Shown piece after piece: positions 8,398 through 15,616 of a stretch of DNA of 25,801 bases. The notes under the pieces were generated by a model that saw only the letters and a list, made by a program, of their open reading frames with translations, made no database searches and was not told where the DNA came from. The DNA is from a virus, in IMG/VR virus record IMGVR_UViG_3300036819_000051, positions 1 to 25,801 of that record. One strand, 5' to 3'. Each line of letters opens with the position of its first letter. Position 1 is the first letter of the stretch. The position numbers and the translations under genes were made by a program.

Positions 8398-9716
8398 CAG
8401 AAATATTGGATATGGCGCGGCGTGCCGCCAATATTGAATTCCAGACAGCCGGTACCTGCCCCGCCGCAGCTGGTGTTTGCGGTGAGCGTCGTGCCAAAGC
8501 CAATTTGCCCCGCTGCCACCGTTGGCGTTGCCTCGGTAAAAAGTGCGACACCGGTTTCCAGCGTTCCGGTTCCCCCGGACACCGCGACAGTCGCGCCAGA
8601 CGCGCCGATGCTGCAATGCGTCCACGCGGCATCGCTGCACAGAAAGGCATTCGATGTTCCGTCGCCCGAAACGATCGTGTGCAGGTTGATTTCAATGCCC
8701 TGATTGGACGGCAGGAAGATCGCGCCGTTGGCAAGCAGCAGGTTTGTCGAGTCCGTGCCGCCAAGTGTCAATGTGCCGGCGTGCTGGGCGGTCATGGTGA
8801 GGTTTTTCTCCACCCCGCCAGCCCGATAGTTGAGCGCCAAAATCTGCCCATCGGCGTCACTTGCCGTCGCCGAATTGGCCCCTGCTGTCAGGAAATTGGT
8901 GGCGACACCGTCATCCGTAATGAAGGCATTGCTCCACAGAATTCCGGTTCCGAGAGAGGATACCGAAAAGCCGTTGGCCGCCGCCGGTTGCGACAACGAC
9001 GTGCCTGCGAGCCGAAGGCCCGAAATCTGAGTAGACGGGCTTGTTACGTTATAGTCGAGTTCGCTGTAAAGCGTCCGGTCCGTTCCCGCCGATACGGTTT
9101 GTCCCTCGTTGTCGGTCGCGATACCGTTGAGCAGCCATGTATGGGCGCCATTGACGGCGGAAATCGCAATGGCATTAAGCGCCACAGCAACCGGAAACGG
9201 CTGCCCGCCGGCACTGTTGCGGTTCAGCACATAGCCAGAAACACCATCGACCAGATTGACGCTGGTTCCCGAAGGCGCGAGGGCCACGCCGCGCATGGCG
9301 TCATAGTTGCCGACCGCGCCACCGTTACACGTCTGGATCGCGCAGCGCCAGATGTAAAGCGCAGTCGCGTTGCTGGATAATTGAGACACCCCGGAAAGCG
9401 CCGCGCCCTCAACGGTAATGCCGCCAACCCTATTGTCTGTTGCCTGCGCCGCGCCTTGGCGCAGCAACGTGCCGGTCGTATTGGCAAATGAAGCGATTTC
9501 GCTGATGGCCGACCCGCCGGGGCCGATCACATTGCCGGCCGATCCGGCGGCGGTGCCGGCATCCACCAGCTGGCCATTGGCGGACCACATGCTGAGGTGC
9601 CCTGGCGTTACCGGGCCAAACTGTTGAATAACCCCTTGAGCATAGGCGATCGAGCACGAAAAAAAAGCCGCCAAAATGGCGGCTGCAAATAGGCTCGACC
9701 GGAGGAACCAGATCAT
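8397..9716 (-). CDS. Signal-peptide-bearing fibre- or spike-like tail-region protein
   Basis: The ATG at 9716 overlaps the upstream stop as ATGA. The 439-residue product starts with a classical Sec signal peptide (WFLRSSLFAAAILAAFF, with likely cleavage after SIAYA near residue 26). The rest is Gly/Ser/Thr/Ala-rich and beta-like, with a GPVTPGHLSMWSANGQL segment after the cleavage site. Low charge and repeated short strands suggest a trimeric fibre, spike or head-decorating protein, but no receptor-binding or enzymatic motif is recognised. Cys pairs (RCAIQTC, FLCSDAAWTHC, TSCGGAGTGC) would suit an oxidising periplasm. The signal-peptide codons contain a terminator-like hairpin, listed separately. 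Placement before the tail tubular genes favours a tail role. Confidence 0.6.
   Translation of the reverse strand: MIWFLRSSLFAAAILAAFFSCSIAYAQGVIQQFGPVTPGHLSMWSANGQLVDAGTAAGSAGNVIGPGGSAISEIASFANTTGTLLRQGAAQATDNRVGGITVEGAALSGVSQLSSNATALYIWRCAIQTCNGGAVGNYDAMRGVALAPSGTSVNLVDGVSGYVLNRNSAGGQPFPVAVALNAIAISAVNGAHTWLLNGIATDNEGQTVSAGTDRTLYSELDYNVTSPSTQISGLRLAGTSLSQPAAANGFSVSSLGTGILWSNAFITDDGVATNFLTAGANSATASDADGQILALNYRAGGVEKNLTMTAQHAGTLTLGGTDSTNLLLANGAIFLPSNQGIEINLHTIVSGDGTSNAFLCSDAAWTHCSIGASGATVAVSGGTGTLETGVALFTEATPTVAAGQIGFGTTLTANTSCGGAGTGCLEFNIGGTPRHIQYF
9659..9684 (-). terminator. Intrinsic-terminator-like hairpin inside a coding sequence
   Basis: Read on the minus strand, an 8-bp perfect stem (AGCCGCCA / TGGCGGCT) with a 3-base TTT loop is followed directly by seven further T residues. 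This is the textbook form of a Rho-independent terminator, and it points in the direction of transcription of the late genes. It sits about 32-57 bases after the ATG of the 439-residue fibre-like gene and encodes the AAILAAFF core of its signal peptide. Whether it terminates when the region is translated is unknown. Confidence 0.6.
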
Positions 9717-10156
9717 TTGATGTCGGGAACCTTTGCGTTCGGATCGATCATCGGGAACGCCTGCACCAACAGAATGCCGCCATAGGCTTCGCCCATCTGC
9801 TTCTTGATCACAGTGACTTCCTCCGCGGTCAGAGCGGCATGAGGATCGTCCTTGATCCGTTCGGCGAGCACGGCGCGCGCCCATTTCTGGTCTGGCGTGG
9901 CGGGGTTTTGCGGGAAGGTGGCGAACAGCGCGTGCGCAATAGCGTGACCAAGGGTCAGGCGCGGGCACTTCGAGCACGCCGGGTCGGGATCAGGCGTCCC
10001 TGGTGAGACCGGCTCCTTGAACATGATATCAGGCGCCGGCTTGCCTTGTTCATCCAGCATGACATGAGTCATATCGATCGTGCGCTTGGCGGCATCTTCG
10101 GCAATAGCCGGGGTTGCCGCCAGCATCAACAGAACGATCGCCGCTCGAAACATCAT
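9713..10156 (-). CDS. Small exported protein with CxxC, function unknown
   Basis: A 147-residue product with a clear Sec signal peptide (FRAAIVLLMLAATPAIA, cleavage predicted before EDAAK). Mature features are a Pro-rich segment, a CSKC motif (about residues 61-64), LTLGHAIAHALFATFP, and a C-terminal acidic helical region. There are two adjacent ATGs; the second (10153) is better spaced from an AGAGGA ribosome site. Start and stop overlap both neighbours (TGATG and ATGA). Similar small proteins occur near tail genes of rhizobial prophages, but I cannot name a function. It could be a periplasmic helper for the fibre-like protein that follows. Confidence 0.6.
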   Translation of the reverse strand: MMFRAAIVLLMLAATPAIAEDAAKRTIDMTHVMLDEQGKPAPDIMFKEPVSPGTPDPDPACSKCPRLTLGHAIAHALFATFPQNPATPDQKWARAVLAERIKDDPHAALTAEEVTVIKKQMGEAYGGILLVQAFPMIDPNAKVPDIK

Positions 10157-10554
10157 CAGTCCTCTTTGTGTGGTTCCCTGTCTTCGGACAGTGCCGGATT
10201 GAACGGCGTGTCTGTTTCCGACCCCACGTCGTTGGCGGTCATCGTCGGTTCTTCCGGCACGTTCTCCGGCTGGTACTGATCGCGCGTATGCACGATGCCC
10301 TGCCCAGGGATATCCGCCGGATTGCTGCCGGGATTGATGCGGTCAACGTGCGTGCGCGTATCCCATGCATCGGGGCCGCCGGTCGTGGTGCGCTGGTCAC
10401 TGCGCGCGTTCGTCGGTTCCGGCACGCGATGCGTCGCCGATTCATTCGGCCGGCTATCGGGCCGCACCTCCGGCGGCGGCTCCATCATCGTGTGATCGTC
10501 TGGGGGAGCCGGTACGGGCTTGCGGTCGTCGGCGCGTTCTTCTTCGGTATCCAT
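10156..10554 (-). CDS. Disordered acidic/proline-rich small protein
   Basis: I place the start at the ATG at 10554, which has GGAGGG six bases upstream; the frame extends further up but only through the neighbouring gene. The 132-residue product is charged, with many Pro, Asp, Glu and Thr residues (EVRPDSRPNESATHRVPEP), and shows no hydrophobic core, so it is probably disordered. No family is recognised. Its stop overlaps the next start (TGATG). Confidence 0.55.
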   Translation of the reverse strand: MDTEEERADDRKPVPAPPDDHTMMEPPPEVRPDSRPNESATHRVPEPTNARSDQRTTTGGPDAWDTRTHVDRINPGSNPADIPGQGIVHTRDQYQPENVPEEPTMTANDVGSETDTPFNPALSEDREPHKED

Positions 10555-10556
10555 TT

Positions 10557-11054
10557 TCAACCCTCCGCGTCTTCGTCTTCGATCGCCAATTCGACGATCT
10601 GCAGATCGAGGCACTTGCCGCCCCATTGGGTGTCCGATGCGCCTTCCACCCGCACGGTGCCGATCAGGTGCACCATGTCGCCGCTCGCAACGTCATCGTC
10701 GAGATCGGCTCGTTCGAGCTGGCTGTCGGTCAGGCAAATACTCGGGCGCAAACCCTGATCGAGTTCGCACATCTGGCCTTCGCCGAGCGCGAGAAGATCG
10801 ATTTCCGCCTCGATCCGGCAACCAGAAGAAAGCTGGTGCGAGACGTTCGTCGCGCGGGCAAGAGCGGCGAACCGGATCGTTTCGCCAGGCCTGGCCGAAC
10901 CATCGATCCCAAGTCCCTCGAAATCCGCCTCGCGCACCGTAAACCGCAGGCCCGAGGGATAATCCGGCGGATCGCTCTCGGAACCGTGCGCGAGGTCGTA
11001 TTTGTCGTCGTCGTCCAATTCCATCGAAGTCAAGGCGCGAAACCCGCTCTGCAC
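10557..11054 (-). CDS. Conserved phage structural-accessory protein, OB-like
   Basis: The start is either GTG at 11054, with GAGG eight bases upstream, or ATG at 11024, giving MELDDDDKYDLA; the latter fits the acidic MEL-type N-terminus of similar phage proteins but has no clear ribosome site. After YPSGLRFTVREADFEGLGID the protein has alternating strands (PGETIRFAALARATNV, DMVHLIGTVRVEGA, KCLDLQIVELAIED). This pattern recalls small capsid-associated or 'capsid staple'-type proteins of other phages, but the match is from memory and weak. Confidence 0.55.
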   Translation of the reverse strand: MQSGFRALTSMELDDDDKYDLAHGSESDPPDYPSGLRFTVREADFEGLGIDGSARPGETIRFAALARATNVSHQLSSGCRIEAEIDLLALGEGQMCELDQGLRPSICLTDSQLERADLDDDVASGDMVHLIGTVRVEGASDTQWGGKCLDLQIVELAIEDEDAEG

Positions 11055-11384
11055 TTATTCGGCCTCGGCCGAGCCGGCCTTGTCATCGCCGCCGCCCTGG
11101 CGCGCGTGCAACTGCTGCAACTGCTCCATGTGCCGGTCCATCATCTGCCGATGATCGTCACGGTGCCGGCCATGCATGTCGCGGCGCTCTTTTTCGTGGT
11201 TCTTGTGCAACTGGCGCAATTCGTTCTCCTGCTCCTCGCCAGCGTTCTCGCCGCCGTTTTCGTCATCGTTGCCGGCAACGTCCTCAGCATTATCCGTGCC
11301 GCCGCGCGCCGGCGTATCATCGGCCGCGGGCTTGCTCTTGTTGCCGTAGCGGCGCTCCTCGGGAGACATCTTCTCGTCAGCCAT
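11055..11384 (-). CDS. Highly charged His/Asp/Glu-rich coiled-coil protein
   Basis: A 109-residue product. Residues 1-55 are acidic and low in complexity; residues 56-95 form one long charged helix with many His, Arg, Met and Gln (KERRDMHGRHRDDHRQMMDR), plausibly a coiled coil and possibly metal-binding through its His and Asp residues (inference). The ATG has AAGGA nine bases upstream. No family is recognised. It is in the run of small late genes between cement/exported proteins and tail genes. Confidence 0.5.
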   Translation of the reverse strand: MADEKMSPEERRYGNKSKPAADDTPARGGTDNAEDVAGNDDENGGENAGEEQENELRQLHKNHEKERRDMHGRHRDDHRQMMDRHMEQLQQLHARQGGGDDKAGSAEAE

Positions 11385-11389
11385 CGGCC

Positions 11390-11608
11390 TCAGTCCTTCA
11401 TCTTGGGATAGCGCTTGGCGGCGCTGTGGTGCATGCCCATCAGCGTCTCTGCGAGGCGGGCCTGCGCACCGGTCTTGCCGCTGTCGTGCTCGTGCTCACG
11501 CGCAAAGGTCCGCGTCGAGACGCCGGCCGCTTCGGCCTTGCGGCGGAACTGGCCGTGCGCGTTTTCGGTCGCGCCCTTGATCCATTTGTGCTTGCGACCC
11601 TCAGCCAT
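11390..11608 (-). CDS. Small conserved phage protein ending KRYPKMKD
   Basis: The ATG at 11608 has a GGAG ribosome site six bases upstream and gives MAEGRKHKWIKGATENAHG, a form seen in other small phage proteins; a longer frame from 11641 overlaps the preceding gene. The 72-residue basic product contains FRRKAEAAGVSTRTFAREH and QARLAETLMGMHH. The last eight residues are nearly the same as the last residues of the gene just upstream, encoded by a 23-base near-identical repeat. The function is unknown. Confidence 0.6.
   Translation of the reverse strand: MAEGRKHKWIKGATENAHGQFRRKAEAAGVSTRTFAREHEHDSGKTGAQARLAETLMGMHHSAAKRYPKMKD
11397..11419. repeat. 23-bp direct repeat, copy 1 (encodes KRYPKMK)
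   Basis: This 23-base stretch matches 11642-11664 at 22 of 23 positions. On the minus strand it encodes the C-terminal AKRYPKMK tag of one small protein, and the second copy encodes the same tag in its neighbour. Confidence 0.8.
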
Positions 11609-11637
11609 TCTCGCTCCGTCCAGAATAGTCGGACCGC

Positions 11638-11820
11638 TCATTTCATCTTCGGATAGCGCTTGGCCGGTTTGCCGTTGTGCGTCTTGGTAATGCCGGCCTT
11701 GTCGTCAGCCTTGGCGAAATCCTTGCCGACGCCCTGCGGAATTCCGGCTTTCTTGGCAAAGGCGGGATCGTGTGCAACCGCTTCCATCAGACGATGCTGA
11801 GCGGCGCTTTTGCTTGGCAC
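11638..11820 (-). CDS. Small conserved phage protein (MPSKS..QH type)
   Basis: A 60-residue basic protein that starts at GTG (11820) immediately after the stop of the exported protein gene. The pattern MPSKSAAQHRLMEAVAHDP, FAKKAGIPQGVGKDF is a widely seen small phage protein usually found near virion genes; its function is not known. It ends with AKRYPKMK, the same tail as the next protein. Confidence 0.7.
   Translation of the reverse strand: MPSKSAAQHRLMEAVAHDPAFAKKAGIPQGVGKDFAKADDKAGITKTHNGKPAKRYPKMK
11642..11664. repeat. 23-bp direct repeat, copy 2 (encodes KRYPKMK)
   Basis: Second copy of the repeat described at 11397-11419, with one mismatch (C for G). It is in the same orientation and in the same reading-frame register relative to its own gene. 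Confidence 0.8.
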
Positions 11821-12312
11821 TTAGCCGCCGACCTGCGGAGCGCAGTTGTAATCGGCCAGGTTGTTGCTGGTGGAAGTCTGCGTCAGCGTCAGGGCTGTCG
11901 TGCTGACGGTGTAGCTCTGCGAAGCCAAGGGAGTTGCCCGCCAGCTTACCGTGCAATGCGGCGCCGCGGTGTACGCCTTGGCGAAGGTGACGATGCACCC
12001 GGTTGCAGTCGCGCCCATCGTCAGGGTGCCGACCGTGTCAGTGCCGACAATCGCAGGCGTGGTGCCGCACGAGGTCAGAGCCGGCGTCCCAACAGGATGA
12101 GCGCCGCTCGACAGGATGTAAGTCGCAAGTTGCGAAATGCTGGCGTAGCGGTTGACCGGAGCCGAATTTCCGCCGACCACGTCGTTAAACAGGTCGCCGA
12201 AATTGACCGACGTAACCATCGCCGGATTGACGTTGATCTGAGCCACGGCGGCAACCGAAATGCCACCAATCAAAGCAGCCGCAAGAACTGCGGCGACGCG
12301 CTTTTTCATCAT
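11821..12312 (-). CDS. Exported beta-rich phage protein
   Basis: Two adjacent ATGs (12312, 12309) follow a GGAG ribosome site; earlier in-frame codons lie within the esterase gene. The 163-residue product has a Sec signal peptide (KKRVAAVLAAALIGGISVAAVA, cleavage before QINVN). The mature C-terminal half has the pattern CGTTPAIVGTDTVGTLTMG, CIVTFAKAYTAAPHCTVSW, YTVSTTALTLTQT, a beta domain that recurs at the C-terminus of tail and appendage proteins in rhizobial prophages. Several Cys residues could form disulfides after export. I infer a virion-appendage or surface role; no catalytic motif is seen. Confidence 0.65.
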   Translation of the reverse strand: MMKKRVAAVLAAALIGGISVAAVAQINVNPAMVTSVNFGDLFNDVVGGNSAPVNRYASISQLATYILSSGAHPVGTPALTSCGTTPAIVGTDTVGTLTMGATATGCIVTFAKAYTAAPHCTVSWRATPLASQSYTVSTTALTLTQTSTSNNLADYNCAPQVGG

Positions 12313-12334
12313 CGAATCTCCGTTGAGAAGGCGG

Positions 12335-13609
12335 CTATTGCAGGACGCTTGCAATCGCGGTTTCCGCAATTTGCGCGATGTAGGTGTAGCCCAGACTGGT
12401 CGGATGAATGCCGTCGAGATAGTACGGCGCACCGTTCTGGCCGACCTGACCAATCGTCGGATCGGCGGCATAATCGGCCACGACGTAGTTACGCTGTCCC
12501 GAATATTTGCGGATCAGATTGTTGTAGATCATCCGTTGTGCATTGATGGACGTACCACGTGGCAGCATCGTGCCGACCACCACCTTCCACCCATCGGCCT
12601 GCGCCATGTTGATGAAAGGTATCAGTTGCTGAAATGTGACTTCACCAGACTGCCCGCCGGCGATATCGTTTGTCCCGATCCACAGGTGAAGGACATTGTT
12701 CTTCACTCCCCTGTTGACCAAGGGGCGGATAAACTGCGGGTAAGCAGCCGCTTGCTGATTAACAGTCTGGCCGAACGCGCCATAGTCATAGGTTTTGAGC
12801 GGCACGGTCATTTGTGCAAGCATCTGTTGCGGGAAAGTCTGGTTGAGGGTTGCCCCATAACCTTCCGTGATGCTGTCGCCCTGATAGACCATGTTAGCGC
12901 GCGACTGCGGCGCGAGACCGAGTTGTCGCCGGCAAATCCGAACGTCGTCGAATTCTCGTCGATCCACACCCGGATCGCGCTGGGGCCAGATACCACGCCA
13001 GAAACAAACGGCGACAAAGCCGGAGGCGTGGTAATTGCCCAGGTGCTGACGTAGCTCAACAGGAAGGCGCTAGCCGAAGCCGTATAGCCGTAATGGAACG
13101 AATGCGTCGAATTCGTCAGCTGCATGATCTGCGTCGTGTCGTAGGAGCACCGCTGTTGCTGGAGCGACACCGACGAGACACCATTGCCCTCCGCCGCCAC
13201 GCCAGACGGCAATGTCATAAAAACAGCGGCCATTGATCCTCCTTGTACCGTCGTATCGAAAACCAGAGCGCGAGCATTTCCGATATTGATGCCCTGGACG
13301 ATCGTCGGCGCTGTCGCGAAAGCAGCGGTCGCATCAAGGCTTGACGTACCATTTTGGTTGTAGAGCTTCATCACGCGCGGCTGGAGAAATCCGGCGGCCG
13401 CTGTGGCGGCATCAAGCGCCTGATAATCCGGCAGGCCATTCGCGAGGAAATTGATCGTCGTCGGGCTGCCGCCGCTAGTGTACTGCACATCAAACGCAGC
13501 GCCAGTAGCGATAAGACTGCGACTGCGCAAAAGCACCCGGCAACGCACCAAAGAAAAGGGCGCCGCAAAGGGCGCCCCAAAGGACGATCTTGTTAACGCG
13601 CATGGCCAT
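12335..13609 (-). pseudogene. Exported lectin-like + SGNH esterase gene, split by two frameshifts
   Basis: Three segments in different frames look like one ancestral gene. Segment 1 (from ATG 13609 or 13603, stop TGA at 13490) is a Sec signal peptide with IVLWGALCGALFFGALPGAFA. Segment 2 (about 13520-12910, another frame) is a beta-rich, AbfB/LamG-like domain with QPRVMKLYNQNGTSSLDA and ARALVFD. Segment 3 (to 12335, same frame as segment 1) is an SGNH hydrolase with GDSITEGYG, WIGTNDIAG and DGIHPTSLGY, carrying Ser, Gly, Asn and Asp/His of blocks I, III and V. A shift of +1 is needed near 13510-13520 and -1 near 12895-12915. Segment 2 seems to lack its last strands, so small deletions are likely. 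Segment 3 could still be made alone from GTG 12967 or the ATG just before GDS. The enzyme would remove acetyl or similar groups from sugars. Sequencing errors are the main alternative. Confidence 0.65.
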
Positions 13610-14071
13610 CTATCCCCCGGTCGTCGGCGCTGTCCCGGTCGTGGACAAGCGATAATTGATCGTGCCGCTCGTGTAGGCCGTGCAGTCCAGTCGGTAGAGG
13701 ACGCCCTTTTCCGGCTCGCTCGCGAGAACGGAAACGTCCTTGTTTGGCGTGCTGTAAACCGCTTGCGTTCCGTCGCCTCCGACCCCAGCCACCGCCCAGG
13801 TCGTGCCGCCATCAAACGAGCGCTCAAGCTGCACCGTCGCGCTCCAACTGCCGTTCGGGCCGCCGGAGCCGTAAATCAGAATGTTGAATGTGCTCGCACC
13901 CGACAAAAACATCGCGCTCTGCCCGGTGCCGGTAAACGATCCCGCGACAACGGCATTGGCCTGATCCTTGGCCGGCGGCGTCTGCGAGACAGCAGCGGGA
14001 ATGCCGGCATAGGCCGGCGCGCACGACGCCAGCAACAGCAGCAGATACGCCAGCCGCCGGAACATCGTCAC
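13610..14071 (-). CDS. Exported beta-rich protein, function unknown
   Basis: The start is GTG at 14071 (GTGA overlap with the upstream stop) or ATG at 14065, which is better spaced from AGGG. The 153-residue product has a signal peptide (FRRLAYLLLLLASCAPAYA). The LASC sequence resembles a lipobox, so it could be a lipoprotein; ordinary cleavage after AYA is equally possible. The mature part reads like a single beta-sandwich domain (STFNILIYGSGGPNGSWSAT, VQLERSFDGGTTW, YRLDCTAYTSGTINYRLS), a pattern seen in phage decoration or tail-appendage proteins. It precedes the split esterase gene. Confidence 0.6.
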   Translation of the reverse strand: MTMFRRLAYLLLLLASCAPAYAGIPAAVSQTPPAKDQANAVVAGSFTGTGQSAMFLSGASTFNILIYGSGGPNGSWSATVQLERSFDGGTTWAVAGVGGDGTQAVYSTPNKDVSVLASEPEKGVLYRLDCTAYTSGTINYRLSTTGTAPTTGG

Positions 14072-14937
14072 CAGCCCTGTAGGCCGCTGGGACGTTCTTC
14101 GGTCGCCCGCGACGGTCCCATTGTCCGAGGTCCGCTATCGCGCGGCATCATCGGCGAAATCGCGTTGGTGGCGAACTGCTCCTGCACCGTGCCGACGATG
14201 CGGTTGGGGCCGACCTGCCGGCGGTCGATGCCCGGAATCTGCTCGACCCGGCTCTGCCAGGATTGGCGCGGAGGTCGGCTGATCGCTGGTTCCGGGACAT
14301 CGTAACCCTGCGCGCGGCGATCCTGGTAGACCTGCGCCACCCGATCGGCGATGTGCACCTGATGCCCACCGATCCAACGGTTCATCGCCGCATAAATGCG
14401 TGAGGCGATGTCGTTCTGCGGCTCCATGTCGATCGCCGGAGGGCCGGGCCAATAGATCGTCTGGCCGACTTCCCACAGGATTTCATCGGCGTAAAAGCCC
14501 CCGTCGCCCATGATCGTGTACGCTGCGCGCTGGCCATTCTGCTCGGCATGTTCGATCAGCGCGAGCATTTCGGCATACGCCGCGGCGCGCGCCTCGATCT
14601 CCGCTACCGGAAGCGGCTTGACGTGCCCCGGCATCTGCTGCGCCTGCGCCGACGAATGCTTGTCGAGCGCCGTCACTAGCATGGCCACCATGCGGGCCAT
14701 CGCATCGCCGCTCTCGGACGATGGCGTTGCGCCCGCTACGCCGGCTGCCCGCAATTCCTCGACACGCGCATTGACCAAGGCATCGATCGCCGCCGAAACC
14801 TCGGGGCGATCCAGTAGATCACGCAACGGGTCGACCGGCGTATCGTCAACCCCGACGCCAAGTTCTTCATCGGTCGGAGCGTATTCGTCCGGAGCATCAT
14901 ATTCCGATCCCGCCGTCACGCCCGGATTGGTTCGCAT
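14068..14937 (-). CDS. Uncharacterised late protein
   Basis: I prefer the ATG at 14937 because AAGGA lies eight bases upstream; the frame is open to 15000 with another ATG at 14961. The 289-residue product has an acidic N-terminus, an Ala-rich helical middle (PEVSAAIDALVNARVEELRA), a central part AAYTIMGDGGFYADEILWEVGQTIYWPGPP, then a helix with IYAAMNRWIGGHQ and a basic, probably disordered C-terminus. No family is recognised. Position after the cement protein suggests a virion or assembly role, without motif support. Confidence 0.6.
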   Translation of the reverse strand: MRTNPGVTAGSEYDAPDEYAPTDEELGVGVDDTPVDPLRDLLDRPEVSAAIDALVNARVEELRAAGVAGATPSSESGDAMARMVAMLVTALDKHSSAQAQQMPGHVKPLPVAEIEARAAAYAEMLALIEHAEQNGQRAAYTIMGDGGFYADEILWEVGQTIYWPGPPAIDMEPQNDIASRIYAAMNRWIGGHQVHIADRVAQVYQDRRAQGYDVPEPAISRPPRQSWQSRVEQIPGIDRRQVGPNRIVGTVQEQFATNAISPMMPRDSGPRTMGPSRATEERPSGLQGW

Positions 14938-15059
14938 TCGTCTTGTCCTTCGTCTGCTCATGAGAAAAGCTCGTCGGCGTAAAGCGGCATCAAACAGCAC
15001 GCGAGGCGAGCGGCGGCATTCCCCGCGTACCGCGCGCCAGCCCTACGCCGACGATCCCC

Positions 15060-15572
15060 CTAATAGGCCGCGGGATATGCCGGGTAGTCGTCGCGCCCGG
15101 TATCGATACCGGCAAAAGCGATCGTGCCTGCGGTGAAAGCGTTGGCGATCAGATAATTCAGTCGATAAAACCGCGGGAATGCCTGTCCCGGCGCGCGCGG
15201 CGGCACGGTGAATTCGGCGATCTTGGTACCGGCCGTCAGCACGCCAACCGCGTAATCATCGCTCTGCACGATCGTATCCCAGGTACCGGGATTGCCGGTG
15301 CCATCATCGACCGCTGCCTGCAACTGCACTCGCAGCGTGCCAGCCGTGCCGGTCGTGAAGGTCGTGCCGATAATGCAGACGATCAACGGCGGGCTGGCTC
15401 CATCGCCGATGCCGATGTCTTCACCAAAAACCGTCGCCGTGCCGAACGCATTGGCCGGCGGGTTGCCGACGCCTTGGCCGGTCAGATCGAGGATGCCCTG
15501 CGATACCGCGCCGGGGGCGGCAATCGCGAGGCTCTGGTTTGCCGAAAGGATGGTGTTTGCGTCGAGGATCAT
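15060..15572 (-). CDS. Capsid cement (decoration) protein, Bbp16-like
   Basis: A 170-residue product that starts at an ATG with AGGAG nine bases upstream. It begins with MILDANTILSANQSLA and has repeated strands (TAGTLRVQLQAAVDDGTG, WDTIVQSDDY, GQAFPRFYRLNYLIANAF), consistent with a jelly-roll. The typical N-terminal pattern and the place right after the major capsid gene match Bbp16 of Bordetella phage BPP-1, the jelly-roll protein that stabilises the capsid. The identification is by pattern and synteny; I could not align it. Confidence 0.7.
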   Translation of the reverse strand: MILDANTILSANQSLAIAAPGAVSQGILDLTGQGVGNPPANAFGTATVFGEDIGIGDGASPPLIVCIIGTTFTTGTAGTLRVQLQAAVDDGTGNPGTWDTIVQSDDYAVGVLTAGTKIAEFTVPPRAPGQAFPRFYRLNYLIANAFTAGTIAFAGIDTGRDDYPAYPAAY

Positions 15573-15616
15573 CTGTCAGTGCTCCTGATTTTCAATCGAT
15601 TGCGATCGACCTGTCG

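Noticed and set aside
10365-11411. 348-codon plus-strand open frame with a hydrophobic stretch (about residues 220-320)
   Set aside because: It runs opposite to three small late genes. The Leu/Val/Ala-rich part is the reverse reading of acidic and His/Gln-rich codons of the 109-residue coiled-coil gene.
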